Part shown: one piece after another, positions 26,790-39,549 of the stretch
Layout of the letters: the number at the start of each line of letters is the position of its first letter
Numbering within the stretch: position 1 is the stretch's first letter
Origin: Flaccisagitta enflata
Lineage: Eukaryota > Chaetognatha > Sagittoidea > Aphragmophora
Length of the DNA: 64,000 bases
Assembly: GCA_965153355.1 (NCBI GenBank)
Contig: OZ231126.1
Coordinates: 25,420,001-25,484,000, forward strand
Reading direction: 5' to 3'
Position numbers and translations under genes: made by a program
The notes under the pieces: generated by a model
What the model saw: only the letters and a program-made list of their open reading frames with translations
Told to the model about the DNA's origin: nothing
Databases searched by the model: none

Positions 26790-27051
26790 GGCGTGTTTCT
26801 AGTGAAGATGAAAAACGCGTTTGTTCCCATGAAACGCGTTTACAGCGTGAACACATATTCAAGAATTTCAACCGTCCCACAAGGGAGTGAGCGAAGTGAG
26901 TGAGCAAGCCCGAGAACAGAGCGAGCGAGCAAAGCAACCATGGTGAAGCAAGCGTAGCGAAGCAAGCACTGTAAGCGGTGCAAGCGAATGAATGTGGCGA
27001 GCGACCAAGTGGCCTCTTCAAAACGCGATTGTCTCTGACTAGAAACGCCCC
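26790..27051. mobile_element. Small MITE, GTTTCTAGTCA family, copy A only
   Basis: The left end GGCGTGTTTCTAGTGAAG pairs with the inverted right end CTGACTAGAAACGCC, with subterminal AACGCG on both sides. The interior is a degenerate GAGCGAAGCAAGC repeat. Copy B is empty here (58,310-58,320). The termini match the larger foldback at 55,267-55,769. No clear target duplication. Confidence 0.7.
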
Positions 27052-27084
27052 CTAAGTCTAAGAATATATATGTGTCTGAAAAAT

Positions 27085-27178
27085 GACTATGAAAATGGGA
27101 CAACATTACTACGCAATCCCTATCTTATCAAAGGGTGAGAGCTTTTGGAGCTCTCAATGGTGTTTCATCCGGACCCAT
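27085..27178. mobile_element. Short dispersed repeat
   Basis: GAAAATGGGACAACATTACT through GAGCTTTTGGAGCTC to GTGTTTCATCCGGACCC. The same sequence is at 58,350-58,436 and, split by another element, at 55,237-55,829, so it is a dispersed unit and not only part of the duplication. Confidence 0.6.
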
Positions 27179-27432
27179 TACAACTATCGCTAGCATTCAA
27201 TAACAACTAAGACCATCTATGAAATGGAGTTTATAGAATTTGTCCCCTTCCTTATTCGAAACATTCATAATTGATAGGGGGCATTATAAAAACACAAATC
27301 TTTGTTTAAGTAATCACAATTTTTTTTTCTATAGTTTTAATCATCGCGAAAAAAAATGTCTTTTCACTTTTTACAGCTCTTCCAAGATTCGACAAACAGC
27401 ACATCTGATTTAACAGCGTCAACCTACATTCA

Positions 27433-27920
27433 TTATTGCAAAACTTTCTTCCACATTCTAACGTTTCGGAGAGAAACTACACCATTTTTTTGAAGCGTGT
27501 TCAACACTCTGACTCCTAAACATCGAAACTTGGAAACAATTTCCGGTTTCACGTCGCAATACTTGGTAAAATAATGACTCGGCCAAGCGGTGTTAGATCT
27601 GTCCTCGCACAAGACGACCCAATTGCCAGCTTCTTTGCATTCTTGATCGTTTGAGCCGACGAATTCCCACATGGTAGGCGCTTGCTCCAAGCAACAACTA
27701 CCACGTGGACGGAAAGAGACTCTGGCGGGCGTGAAGGCGGCGTCGACCGGAAATTGATACCAGACCATTTCGGGGAAAGTGCGTTTGTTGCCGTCTTTTT
27801 CGTTGTGCCATCCGTTGGCCTTGTGTTCCGGCGTCATGAAGGCCTTTTCCGCCGTCCATTGGGCGTCCCAGACGCCAGTCGAGCCCGCGGAACCACCCGC
27901 GAACTTCACCTCCGTCATGG
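27433..27920 (-). CDS. Secreted discoidin-like (galactose-binding jelly-roll) protein, exon 2, copy A
   Basis: Terminal exon of a two-exon gene whose first exon is 28,512-28,593. It starts after an acceptor (TTTCTCGCAG at 27,921-27,930, read on minus); CC completes the split Ala codon, then MTEVKFAGGS. It runs 161 residues from that Met to a stop at 27,433. Features visible: WHNEKDGN, FPEMVWYQFPVDA, ARVSFRPR, a CC pair, MWEFVGSNDQEC, WVVLCEDRS, YCDVKPE, FRCLGVRVL and SLRNVRMWKKV. The order of aromatic strands, the WEFVGSND segment and the terminal LRNVRMW resembles discoidin/F5-8C-type carbohydrate- or lipid-binding domains. Six cysteines suggest disulfides outside the cell. The family assignment rests on pattern only; ligand unknown. 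The copy B version differs by E to D and S to G here. Confidence 0.82.
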
Positions 27921-28511
27921 CTGCGAGAAAGAAGATACATGTTTTTGGTCGTGTGGTAATGCGGGCATACGGGCCCGCGTATCGGAAGCCCTACCGCTTC
28001 TTTTCATGTGTCCTAATGGTTACCGACTTAAAAATTTTCAGTACAATTTGTCACTACTCACTTCTCATTACAGAATAACAGAGGTGTATATAATTGAGTC
28101 GCTTTTGATTCCCCCCCTAAAGCTATGATTTTCTACTCCATATGGCAGTAAAACAGTGCGGTTAAGTATTTTCCCCACCTATCTACAAACCCTTCGTAAC
28201 TCAATCATAAACAGGCCTGCAGAATAATGAGAGAAAATGTGCTGGATTAATCTAAGTTAGCCGGTTTAATGGAATTATGAGCCACCTTGCAAACAAATAT
28301 ACGGACACCGGGAAAGAAGCATCATTTTTGCAGGACTGTTGCTCTTAATAATTGGTAGCTACAACAACGACATTGGTCTCAATATAAATGGGGTCAGTAT
28401 CTGAATTTGATAAAGAGCCACCTTCTTCCAAAATTGATTCCTTTTTTCATGTGACGGTATACTAATTAGCAAATCAAAATTATTCTAGAAAGCGACCGAT
28501 TGGAATTGTAC
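27921..28511 (-). other. Intron of the copy A secreted-protein gene
   Basis: 591 bp with GT donor (CCAG then GTACAATTCC, minus strand) and AG acceptor preceded by a pyrimidine tract. Phase 1: the exon 1 terminal G joins CC of exon 2 to make GCC (Ala), keeping frame. Confidence 0.8.
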
Positions 28512-28593
28512 CTGGTGGTCCAGCGTAGCATCGCGATACCAAAATTGCTTGAGCCATAATTGCAAGGAGAAATTTTGTTCTAGAAGAAAGCAT
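28512..28593 (-). CDS. Secreted discoidin-like protein, exon 1 (signal peptide), copy A
   Basis: 82 bases: 27 codons plus one base. It encodes MLSSRTK, a hydrophobic core FLLAIMAQAILV, and SRCYA followed by GPP, a standard secretory signal with likely cleavage after CYA. The ATG has A at -3. The donor follows at once. Full protein with exon 2 is 189 residues. Copy B differs by M to L and Y to N in this stretch. A TATA box lies about 98 bp upstream. Confidence 0.82.
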
Positions 28594-28690
28594 CTTTATA
28601 GATTTGTTCAAGCTACGAACTTGAACACTTGACGAACTGTTAAGTTTGAAAAATAATGTCTTACTTGAAAAGAAGAAGATTTATCCATCC

Positions 28691-28697
28691 TTTTATA
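28691..28697 (-). promoter_or_regulatory. TATA box of the copy A secreted-protein gene
   Basis: TATAAAA on the minus strand (context GCTATAAAAGGATGG) about 98 bases before the ATG, giving a predicted 5' leader of about 65-70 bases. Identical element at the same distance in copy B (59,991-59,997). Confidence 0.65.
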
Positions 28698-28784
28698 GCA
28701 ACTGCCGAGCCTGTCAAGTATTGTGAGAGACGTTAAAAACATGTACAATTTTTAAAGTATGCTCTTTTCTATTGCAGATTCATA

Positions 28785-28880
28785 TGCACACGACTCTGCA
28801 GTCTGCACTCTGCTTTCTCAGTTCGTCTGCCAGTTCATCCATCGGTCCGTCTTTCTGTTGGTCTGTCACACCATACTTTT
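28785..28880 (-). mobile_element. Decayed HP element segment
   Basis: ATGCACACGACTCTGCA, then GCTTTCTCAG, repeated GTCYGTC motifs and GGTCTGTCACACCATAC follow the HP order after its hairpin. Also in copy B at 60,838-60,927. Confidence 0.4.
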
Positions 28881-29214
<334 letters not shown>

Positions 29215-29406
29215 CCAAAAAATAAAACATAGACAGAATAGTCGTACAAGGTTTTTTTTTCTCTGAAAAAAAGGGTTTCCTTTTTTTGGACCTCGAAGTT
29301 GTTACATTACACTTTTCTTTAACCGTTCATTCTTCATATTTAATACCGAATCGTTCCTAGTCACGTTGTTCCTTCAATATGAAATCCTGTTCGGTGATTG
29401 ATAACG

Positions 29407-30038
29407 CACTACCAGCCAAAACACGGAATGAGTTGAGATAGAATGATCGTCTCTCACTTTGATAGTTTTTGGGTCATTGTAATGTGTACAATATAAATCT
29501 AAAGGAAACTAAATCATTTTTGGAGCGGTTTTTTAATTATATGCAAAAATGGTGTAAATTTAGTACATTCTTCATCATAACTCTTTGTGGTGATGTTTTC
29601 TGGTATTTTTGACTGCAGATTCAGATTCAGCGAGTGCCTTGCGGTTCGTTTGATATGTCACACTATATAGTTTTGAAAAAGAAATAAAAAATTAATTTTT
29701 TCATCATATTGCTATAAAATACATTTATTTTTAATGATTTCTTCAAAAAATAAGTTTTTACTTCTTTTTCAAAAGTATATAGTGTGACATATCAAACAAA
29801 CCGCAAGCCACCCACTGAGTCCAAATATGCGATCAAAAATACTAAAATAAATCATCACAAAGAGTGATGATGAAAAATGTACTAAATTTGTACTATTTTT
29901 GTATATATTTCAAAAAGCGCCCCAAAAATGATTTAGTTCTTCTCAGATTTCTATTATACACACCACAAGGACTCAAAACCTATCAGAGTTGTAGACGATC
30001 ATTTCAAGTCAACTCATTCCGTGTTCTGGCGGACAGTG
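29407..30038. mobile_element. Chapaev-like foldback element, copy A only
   Basis: Termini CACTACCAGCCAAAACACGG and, inverted, CACTGTCCGCCAGAACACGG continue into a shared AATGAGTTGA and ATGATCGTCT. A 4-bp duplication AACG flanks it (29,403-29,406 and 30,039-30,042), and copy B has the unoccupied GATAACGGGTAAC (61,568-61,580). Arms of about 300 bp are inverted repeats almost to the centre (CCTTGCGGTTCGTTTGATAT against its complement near 29,785-29,812). CAC termini with a 4-bp duplication fit the Chapaev group of the CMC superfamily. No coding capacity. Confidence 0.85.
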
Positions 30039-30042
30039 AACG

Positions 30043-30395
30043 GGTAACTTATTCATTTTTCTTTTTTTAGACGGTCTTTTTGTGTCATCGATAAGTTATC
30101 ATCAAAACCTTTATCAAAGAGGAGCTTTCAGCTGTTGCCTATCTGTTAAGGTAAATGTCATACGATGTGTTTTTTGTCTTATAAGAATGAGAATGGATGT
30201 TAATAGTTGGAAATAAGTGTTGCCGTGGTCAAAGAAGAGTGGCGAAAAGTGGCGTAGGAGAGTGAAATAAAGATCGAGGCTTTTGCGATAGAATGATGAC
30301 CACAGAGGACGGTATTACGGGTCGTTACAACCTGTGGAGGAGTGGAGTGTTGTAGGTCGTGGTACAGGATGATGCACTACCGGATGTGGTGCAAT
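30043..30395. other. Unique sequence shared with copy B
   Basis: No gene recognised. Matches 61,575-61,920. Confidence 0.45.
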
Positions 30396-30780
30396 GGATG
30401 TGGGGATGGCTACAGAGAGTGATGGTAGGGGATGATTGAAATAACGAATGATGGTGACGAGATGACGGTCATGGTGTTACGGATGGAGATCTGGCAACTG
30501 AGGGTGATGGTCAGGGATGACCAAAACCAAGAATGGTGATTTTGGATGGTGATAAGATGACGGGTATGGTGTTATAGATGGAAAGCTGGCAACTGAGGGT
30601 AATAATATGACATGATGAAGACAAAGAGTGGCAGTATGGGATGGTGACGAGATGACGAGTATGGTGTTATGGATGGAGAGCTGGCAACAGAGGGTGATGG
30701 TATGGGATGACCAAAACCAAGAATGGTGGTTTTGGATGGTGACGAGATGACGGGTATGGTGTTATGGATGTAGGGCTATC
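30396..30780. repeat. Minisatellite, about 95-bp unit, 4 copies
   Basis: GATGGTGACGAGATGACGG and GAGCTGGCAACTGAGGGTGA recur at about 94-96 bp (30,456, 30,550, 30,646, 30,740). Copy B: 61,920-62,395, with different internal unit order. Confidence 0.85.
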
Positions 30781-31604
30781 GTCTCCGGCGGTCCGAAGGC
30801 AAATTTACGCTTGAGGGAATTTGAATAAAGTTGACAGTTCATCACAGCTGATGACTCCGTGTCCCTCCGAGGCCAAACCACGATGACGACGATGACGACG
30901 ATGACGACGACGATGAAAGCAAACGGCGAGGACAATGGACGATGACGACGACGAAGATGACGGGATGATTCATGGAGTTAGGCGTTACCCTACGCGACGG
31001 CGAGTGTTGAACGTCCTGAAGGTGAACGTGATCGCGTGGGACCGGAAGTATATCGAGACACGAATGCTGTGAGTGGGTTAGAGGATGATGTGCATCACGC
31101 GTGGGGAGAGTGGGTGGAGGTGAGCAAAAAAAACATTATGAGTTGTTGTATGTTGTGAATCTGAAGGCGATTTTTTGAAACTACTTAATGGAAACGGTGG
31201 AACAACTGGAAAATTTCAACATCCAAATGCACGTGTGACCTCATCGTATGTTTGGTGAAATTTAGACAACAGAACTGAGAAAAGTACGGAGCATGTCTAG
31301 TGTATGGGGAGCTGGAGTGTGATAATTGCCTGTACTGCCACATGTGAGTTGGGAAGGGTCGATTCAACTTGTTCTAATGATAGTTTGTCTTTTGGGAAGC
31401 TGGTACAGTTACAGCCTGCTATAACAGACCCAAGAGACATAAGAATATATAAATAATAAACACAGATTTCTGGTTACATAACGCCATTTTTTAAAGCAGA
31501 AAAAACAGAAATCTGCCCTAGACAGATTAATTTTGTTGGTTCCTTGACAACACCTAGCTAGATAAGAATACAATGCAATGGTGACAATGGCAGTTTCGTA
31601 GCAA
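30781..31604. other. Unique sequence shared with copy B
   Basis: Contains a short CGATGACGACGATGACGACG stretch at about 30,880. No gene recognised. Matches 62,395-63,229. Confidence 0.45.
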
Positions 31605-31605
31605 T

Positions 31606-31800
31606 AACAAGGCCGGATACATGGCTACCCCAGTCGCGTGCGGGTGGGCAGGGGCCATAATTGAGGTCAGTGAAACATTTGGGCAGGAGCAATAAGGCCA
31701 AAACCCCCATTAACGCCAAAAAAGTAAAGTGTGACAGACGGAGGGACCGACGGACGGACCGACAAAGCGGGGTGTAGAGTCGCGTAGCACGCGACTAAAA
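31606..31800 (+). mobile_element. HP element, copy A allele intact
   Basis: AACAAGGCCGGATACATGGC start, (GGAC)n, AAAGCGGGGTGTAG, perfect hairpin 31,778-31,796, A5. The orthologous element in copy B (63,231-63,332) has lost its hairpin half by a deletion between AAAAC repeats. Confidence 0.9.
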
Positions 31801-32136
<336 letters not shown>

Positions 32137-32282
32137 CACTTTATTTATTGGGAGGAGATGTTGTCCATCAAAATCTGAGGAAGATGTCCTAAGGGCAAAA
32201 ACGAGTCGAAGAAAAACGGAAACAGAAATGACAAACGATGACAGTCACGATGACAGTCGTGACAGTGATGGTGGGCATGGTC

Positions 32283-33205
<923 letters not shown>

Positions 33206-33244
33206 TGAGGATGATAATGACAAACTTGAAGGAAATGATGATAC

Positions 33245-33583
33245 TTTGTAGTTTCATGAGAGCTAACCCATGAATTTCGGATCTGATTGTGTCACATAAG
33301 CGATGAAATGATAGTAAAAACCGAATTTCTACATCCCTAATTACTTTTTCTCTTCCTCTCTTTCTCTCTATCTTGCTTTTTCCTTCTCTCTTTTTTTATT
33401 GCCGTTTTAACATCCTTTTTTCTTTTTGTTTGCTCTTTTTTTCACACAATTTCTTTTTTTTTCCGCTTTTTAGTTGCTTTTTTCATCTTTCGAACTGATG
33501 ACGTGAGCCCCTTTTTTTGCCACTGATTGGATTAAATTTTCACACTCTTCAAATGCTATTCAAATTCGTTTCTCTCGTTCATC
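33245..33583. other. Unannotated sequence after copy A
   Basis: T-rich, no gene. Copy A can no longer be compared with copy B beyond this point because the window ends inside the copy B array. Confidence 0.4.
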
Positions 33584-33716
<133 letters not shown>

Positions 33717-34115
33717 TTCCTTTGTGTATCCTTTCTTTTTATCATGTCTTGCGCCTTTCTTCTCTTTTCTGCACGAAGTCAACTTTACGAATCCGAAATA
33801 AACACAAACAGTTGAAATTCGTTCTAACAAGCTCCAATGTTTTTTTTATTAAAGGCAGTTTTCTTAATAGCCATTAGCCAATATATGAAGTAAAAAGTTT
33901 TCTCTAAAAGGATATAATGTTCACCAGTGTTCGCTGGAACATCATCCGACTGTACATTTGAACGCATTTGCATGTTTGGTAATAGCAAATATATGCATGC
34001 ATTGTGCACTCAAAACATCGACGAGTATTTTCCGCGTGAGGCATCGGCTACCTTTGGATATCCTCGTCAAAGATATCTCCATTTCGTCAGTCCCTCAACT
34101 TCCAGGAAAAAAGGA

Positions 34116-34177
<62 letters not shown>

Positions 34178-34670
34178 TGAAACGAGCTTCTCTACAGATT
34201 TGAAATGTTTCAACTCTAGGGATTTAATCAGCTTAACTTCTCTCCTTTTCTTATGCCCATTTTCTTCTATTTCTTCTTCTTTTCTTTTCTTAATTCTGTT
34301 TTCATGTATTCCTGTGTGTTTCCCTTTATCTGTTTTTCTTCGTTTTTCCTCTCTAAGTTAGTATCTCTTTTTATTCTCTCTTTTCTTTTTTTTCTTCCAT
34401 GTGCTCTTGTTTCTTTCCGTCCTTTATTTCCGTACATCATTTTAAGTCGCCTGTGTATAAAGTTCGCCAATTCGAGTCTATTCGTGAGCGGTTTGCATGT
34501 GATCATTGCATTGGTTCCTTTTTGGTCCTTTATGGTTACACGTTGCTATGTCGGTTCGTTGGTCCGTCGTAAAAATCATTGAAATCTAGTCGTTCGTTGT
34601 CGTTTGTTTTTTAGGTCATTTAAGCGTTAGTAAGTGTGAAATACTTCTGTACTGTAGTTTTGTAGTACCA
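33717..34670. other. Unannotated sequence with a (GA)n array
   Basis: (GA)n at 34,119-34,174; the rest is pyrimidine-rich and without a supportable gene. Confidence 0.5.
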
Positions 34671-34675
34671 TTTAG

Positions 34676-34800
34676 TACTGCCCCTGCCCACCGTTCGCGA
34701 CTTTGGGCCGGGGTTGGGCTTGTTTACTTCCACCCCTCCTTTATTTTCATATGCTTTCCCCTATAATTTCTAGTCGCGTGCACGCGACTCTACACGTTGG
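34676..34800 (-). mobile_element. HP element fragments
   Basis: 34,676-34,727 resembles the non-hairpin end (CCCCTGCCCACCGTTCGCGA, CTTGTTTAC). 34,772-34,789 is a perfect palindromic hairpin end AGTCGCGTGCACGCGACT followed by CTACACG. Probably two truncated copies. Confidence 0.65.
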
Positions 34801-35019
34801 TCTATAATGTCCGTAATATTTTAGATTCTGGACTTTTTGGGATATATGTATACGTACGGTAAAATGGGTTGTTCTTAAAGTCAGATAAGTCATTTTCTAG
34901 TTCATTTGTTAAATTTTTGTTTTTTTGTTATTTTTTGTTCATTTGTTCATTCTTTTATCAGTTTTCGTTTATTTGTCATTTATTAGTAAGAAAGAATTGG
35001 GTATCATAGGAAGGTCAAA

Positions 35020-35120
35020 AGGAAGGACGGAAGGGATGATGGATGGAAGGAAGTATGGATGAGTGGAAGGATGGAAGGAAGGAATGAAGGAAGGAAAGAT
35101 TGATGGAAGGAAGGAAAAAT
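35020..35120. repeat. (GGAA)n-like repeat
   Basis: Degenerate GGAAGGATGGATGGAAGG units. Confidence 0.85.
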
Positions 35121-35228
35121 AGTCGCAAAAGCGTTAGATGGTCAGGGGTACCCGTTGCCCCTATGTGAGGATGATGTGTGATGGGGAGAGGGGCAGCGGC
35201 CCCGAATGGGCCAATGACCTATGCTTAG

Positions 35229-35795
35229 TAGGTTTTGAAGCTCTAGGCTTGAATTTGAGCATCAATTATGGGATCTAAGTCCCAAGGCTGTGATTTGAGC
35301 CTCGAGGTTGTGACTTTAGCCTTTGAGCCTTCTAGCCTTTGAGCCAAGATGCTGAGATTTGAGCCTTGAGGCTGGGATTTGACCCTCAAAGCAGGGATTT
35401 GAGCCTTGAGGCTTTGATCTGAGCCAAGATGCTGGGATTTGAGCCTTGAGGCTGGTATTAGAGCCTCAAGGCTGGGATTTTAGCCTTGGGACTGGGATTT
35501 GAGCCTCGGGACTGGGGTTTGAGCCTCCAGGCTGGGGTTTGAGCCTTGAGGCCGGGAGTTGAGCCTCTAGGCTTGGGTTTGAGCCTCATGGCTGAGATTT
35601 GAGCCTTGAGGTTGGGATTTGAGCCTTAAGGCTGGGGTTTGTACCTCGGGACTGGGATTTGAGCCTTCAGGCTGGGGTTTGAGCCTTGGGGCTGGGGTTT
35701 GTGCCTCCAGGCTTGGGTTTGAGCCTCATGGCAGGGATTTGAGCCTTGAGGTTGGGATTTGAGCCTCGAGGCTGGAATTTGAGCCTCAAGGGGGG
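35229..35795. repeat. 20-bp minisatellite, about 27 units
   Basis: GGATTTGAGCCTTGAGGCTG with substitutions, regular 19-21 bp spacing. Short related stretches occur at 51,455-51,515 and, decayed, at 3,640-3,900. Confidence 0.92.
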
Positions 35796-35870
35796 AACAT
35801 ATGGAGGAGAACTAGTCATCCAAGGATCGCCCTGCTTGGAGTGATCAAGTGAAGTAGTAGAGAGAGAGCA

Positions 35871-36390
35871 GGGCAGCGGCCCCAAAGGGCCAATGTCCTG
35901 TAGGACACAGGGGGGAATTTCGAGACGTCCTGAGGAATATTAGGTCTGAGAAGATGGATAGAGGTCATGAAGGCGGTTTTGAAGCCTGGAGGGCAGAATT
36001 AGGTTCTAAAGAGTAGATTTGAGGTTTGAGGGGCAGGCCTGAGGCCCAGAGGACAAATTTGAGGCCTAAAGAGCTGATGTGAGGCCTGGAGGGTGGATTT
36101 GGGGTATGGAGGGCTAATTTGAGGTCTGGAGGGCAGATATGAGGTCTGGAGAGCTGATTTAAGGTCTCAAGGGCTAAATTGAGGTCTGAAAGGGCTATTC
36201 GGCCTATTCTGATGGCTCAGAGGGCCAAAATCAGGCCTGAGAGAGCAAAATTAAGGCCCCCCACGGCCAAGGGGGGATGGACGGACGGACGGAAGGACGG
36301 AAGGACGGAAGGACGGAAGGACGGAAGGACGGACATCTCGAAATTCCCCCCTGTGTCCTAAAGGACATCGGCCCTTTGGGGCCGCTGCCC
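35871..36390. mobile_element. Inner foldback element with 60-bp terminal inverted repeats
   Basis: 35,871-35,930 and 36,331-36,390 are inverted repeats with 3 differences in 60. They include two hairpins per end: GGCCC-CAAA-GGGCC and TGTCCT-GT-AGGACA. The interior is a 20-bp GAGGTCTGGAGGGCAGATTT-type repeat and a (GGAC)n/(GGAA)n stretch. Confidence 0.9.
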
Positions 36391-36461
36391 AAAAAGGAGG
36401 AGGAGAAATTTCCCCTATGTGTGAAAGCATAGGTCATCAGCCCTTTGGGGCCGCTGCCCAA

Positions 36462-36600
36462 AGGAAGGAAGGAAGGAAGGAAGGAAGGAAGGAAGGAAGG
36501 AAGGAAGGATGGAAGGAAGGAAGGAATGAAAGAAATAACAAAGGAAGGAAGGAAGGAAGGAAGGTAGGTAGGGAGGAAGGGTGGGAGGAAGGGAAGAAGG
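36462..36600. repeat. (AAGG)n array
   Basis: GGAA/AAGG tetranucleotides with some interruptions. Confidence 0.93.
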
Positions 36601-36885
36601 AGTGTGTATGTATGTTGTAACGTATCTGTAAAACGGAGCACGTGACTGTTTGCCTGTTGGGCTTGTTTTATTATTCCTATATCATTAACCAGTTTGTCGA
36701 CAGTCTCTAGATAATAATTCATAGTTGTATAAGTTGATAATATTTCTAGTAATCTCTAATGGACAAAGGTTTTGATACCTGTTGATGAAAAATTGTCATG
36801 CGTGAGGAGTAACAAATTACTATCATAAGTTCAGAGTCATTGTTTTGATGTAGGACTCTTAGGAGTCTGTTTTGGTTGCTTTACT
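36601..36885. other. Unannotated sequence
   Basis: Nothing recognised. Confidence 0.4.
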
Positions 36886-36886
36886 A

Positions 36887-36887
<1 letters not shown>

Positions 36888-36965
<78 letters not shown>

Positions 36966-36966
36966 G

Positions 36967-37005
<39 letters not shown>

Positions 37006-37065
37006 CCGTCATCGTCATCGTTATCATCATTATCATCACCATCACCGTCATCGTCATCGTCAGCG

Positions 37066-37157
<92 letters not shown>

Positions 37158-37158
37158 G
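36888..37158. repeat. (CAT)n array, about 270 bp
   Basis: CAT trinucleotides with a CGT/CAC-rich island near 37,005-37,065; frames are His, Ile or Met homopolymers. Confidence 0.97.
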
Positions 37159-37433
37159 AGACAGACACGAGGTTTTTTTCCCCACTCAACGAGGAGTTTA
37201 CAGTTGAAAGATGTGTACTATCCAATTTTTGTTTTGAATTATTCATGGATTCTTTCTGCTCTTGGCGCATAGAACTTCAGAAGACCTTAGAAAAGCCTTT
37301 AAAAAATCTTTCTCCAAAACCTTGGCCTCAACGATTTTACCCAACACCCATGTCTGCTTCTTCAACACCCCATATTCCCAGTGCAGTGACTTCAAACCTA
37401 AAGGTCGCCACAGATCTCTGAACAGTATTCTCA

Positions 37434-37860
<427 letters not shown>

Positions 37861-38496
37861 TGGCAAGTTGAAAACTGTCATACACAATTTTTTTTTTTTT
37901 GAAAATAAATCGTGTTCGAAGTTTCTCTCTTACCCTCGATGATCTCTCGTGACCACGAGTGAAATGAGTTTCCACGTTATCGCAGGAACGAGGAAATGGG
38001 GTCAAAGTTTCAGGTCAGCTCGTGTTATGCAAATTTTTCAAAATTCAAATTTTTCACTCGCCTAATCTATTTTAACCATTCTTTCGTGAAAGGGGCGGTG
38101 CAGTGGACGAGCGGGAAGGGCCGAAGTCGGTTGAGGTATGAACTGAGGAGGAGGATATGTTGGGGTGCAGGGACGGAGCCGAAGCTTCCGATAATGGGAC
38201 AAATTCAAGGGAAAATTTCAAGAAACTTAAGCTACAGATGTCCGAATGGTTTGTGTATGATAATCATGATGAAGACTTCTACATATGACACGATGAAAGT
38301 TATCGTGACACTTCAGTTTCACCAGGGGCAAAAAATCCAACATTTTTTTTTCTAAAAATGCATGATTCACCTGATAGTACATGTTAAACTGGGTAATTAA
38401 CAGAAAAAATTAATGCAAAATCTCATCAAATAAAAAAATTACAGCTATTTTTAGACGAAGATACAGATTTTGACCATTTTGGCCCATTTTTGGCTT
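37861..38496. other. Unannotated sequence
   Basis: No gene recognised; the 119-codon frame at 37,996-38,355 has no motif. Confidence 0.4.
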
Positions 38497-38790
38497 ATAC
38501 ATCGCTTTATCGCTTTATCACCGTCTCATACACTGCTTTATCACTGCCTTATATGCCGCGATATTCATCACCTTATACGCCAATATAGTCACAGCTATAT
38601 ACGCCAATATATTCACCTTCTTATACATCGCTTTATCACTGCCTTATACACCACTTTATTACTGCCTTATACGCCACAATATTCATCGCCTTATACGCCA
38701 ATATATTCATAGCCATATATGCCAATATATTCACCTTCTTATACATCGCTTTATCACCGTCTTATACGCCGCTTCATTCGCCGCCTTACT
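38497..38790. repeat. Minisatellite with 118-bp higher-order period
   Basis: Short TTATACGCCAATATATTCA and CGCTTTATCACTGCC units of about 17 bp; the phrase TCACCTTCTTATACATCGC returns after exactly 118 bp (38,613 and 38,731). Confidence 0.8.
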
Positions 38791-39053
38791 ATCTTAAAAA
38801 TAAAAAGGTTCCAACCCGTAACATTAGTTCATTTATTGACACAAAAATGAAAACAAATCAATTGCAAATCCATGAATGTTTAGTTTTAGCCCCCTTTCAC
38901 TGAATTACCGCCGCTGTTCATCAGGGAAGTAGTCTGCAGAGCCTCTCCAGGTACTATGGAGTGGTAGTGTTCCAAACCTTTCTAGCGATATTTTCTCAAT
39001 CCCTTTTTTTGCTATGTTTACACTTGTAGCTACAAAGGGATTCAACAAATAGT

Positions 39054-39312
39054 AGAAAAATTGGTGACATAAATGTAGCCCTTCAAATTTGCAAGCAGTC
39101 TATGCAAACCGCATCTGTCTAGCTCAATGCATTTAGAGGTAAATTAAAAAAGTAAAGTCTTGTCAGTTAAAGATTTTGTAGAAATAGTAAAAGCAAAATT
39201 GAAACATTTCATTCAACGTTGAATGACTTTTGAATACATTGAGCTAGAGACATGCGGTTTGCATAGATTACTTGCAAATTTTGAGGGCTTTAATAATCTT
39301 ACCAATTTTTTG
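39054..39312. mobile_element. Foldback MITE, about 80-bp arms
   Basis: Left arm AATTTGCAAGCAGTCTATGC and AAACCGCATCTGTCTAGC is repeated inverted on the right (GCTAGAGACATGCGGTTTGC, ATAGATTACTTGCAAATT); the outer edges ATTGGTGACAT and CTTACCAAT also pair in part. About 259 bp, non-coding. Confidence 0.75.
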
Positions 39313-39346
39313 ATTATTCGTTGATTCTAGCCAAGAGGTATGCATA

Positions 39347-39549
39347 AACAAGGCCAGATGCAGCACCCACAGTACGTGCGGGTGAGCAGGAGCCTGGTAG
39401 GAATCAGTGGAACATTTGGGCAGGAGCAATAAAGCCAAAGCCTTTGTACACATGAAAAAGAAGTAAGTGTGACAGACCGACAGACCGACCGACGGACGGA
39501 CGAAGCCTCTTAAAGCGGGGTGTAGAGTCGCGTAGCACGCAACTAAAAA
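39347..39549 (+). mobile_element. HP element
   Basis: AACAAGGCCAGATGCAGC start, GGGTGAGCAGGAGCC, (GGAC)n, AAAGCGGGGTGTAG, hairpin 39,526-39,544 with one mismatched pair (ACGCAACT on the right arm), A5. Confidence 0.8.

Larger units (their letters stand above)
35191..36459. mobile_element. G-rich foldback element with minisatellite core and nested second copy
   Basis: Left end GGGCAGCGGCCCCGAATGGG and CCAATGACCTATGCTT are repeated inverted at 36,427-36,459. Between them lie about 27 units of a 20-bp minisatellite (35,229-35,795) and an inner element (35,871-36,390) with the same terminal motif. The 20-bp unit, roughly GGATTTGAGCCTTGAGGCTG, contains its own small inverted pair AGCCT/AGGCT. Confidence 0.8.

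Noticed and set aside
35229-36250. CRISPR-like array of short regular repeats
   Set aside because: Units are contiguous 20-bp minisatellite repeats without unique spacers, in eukaryotic DNA.
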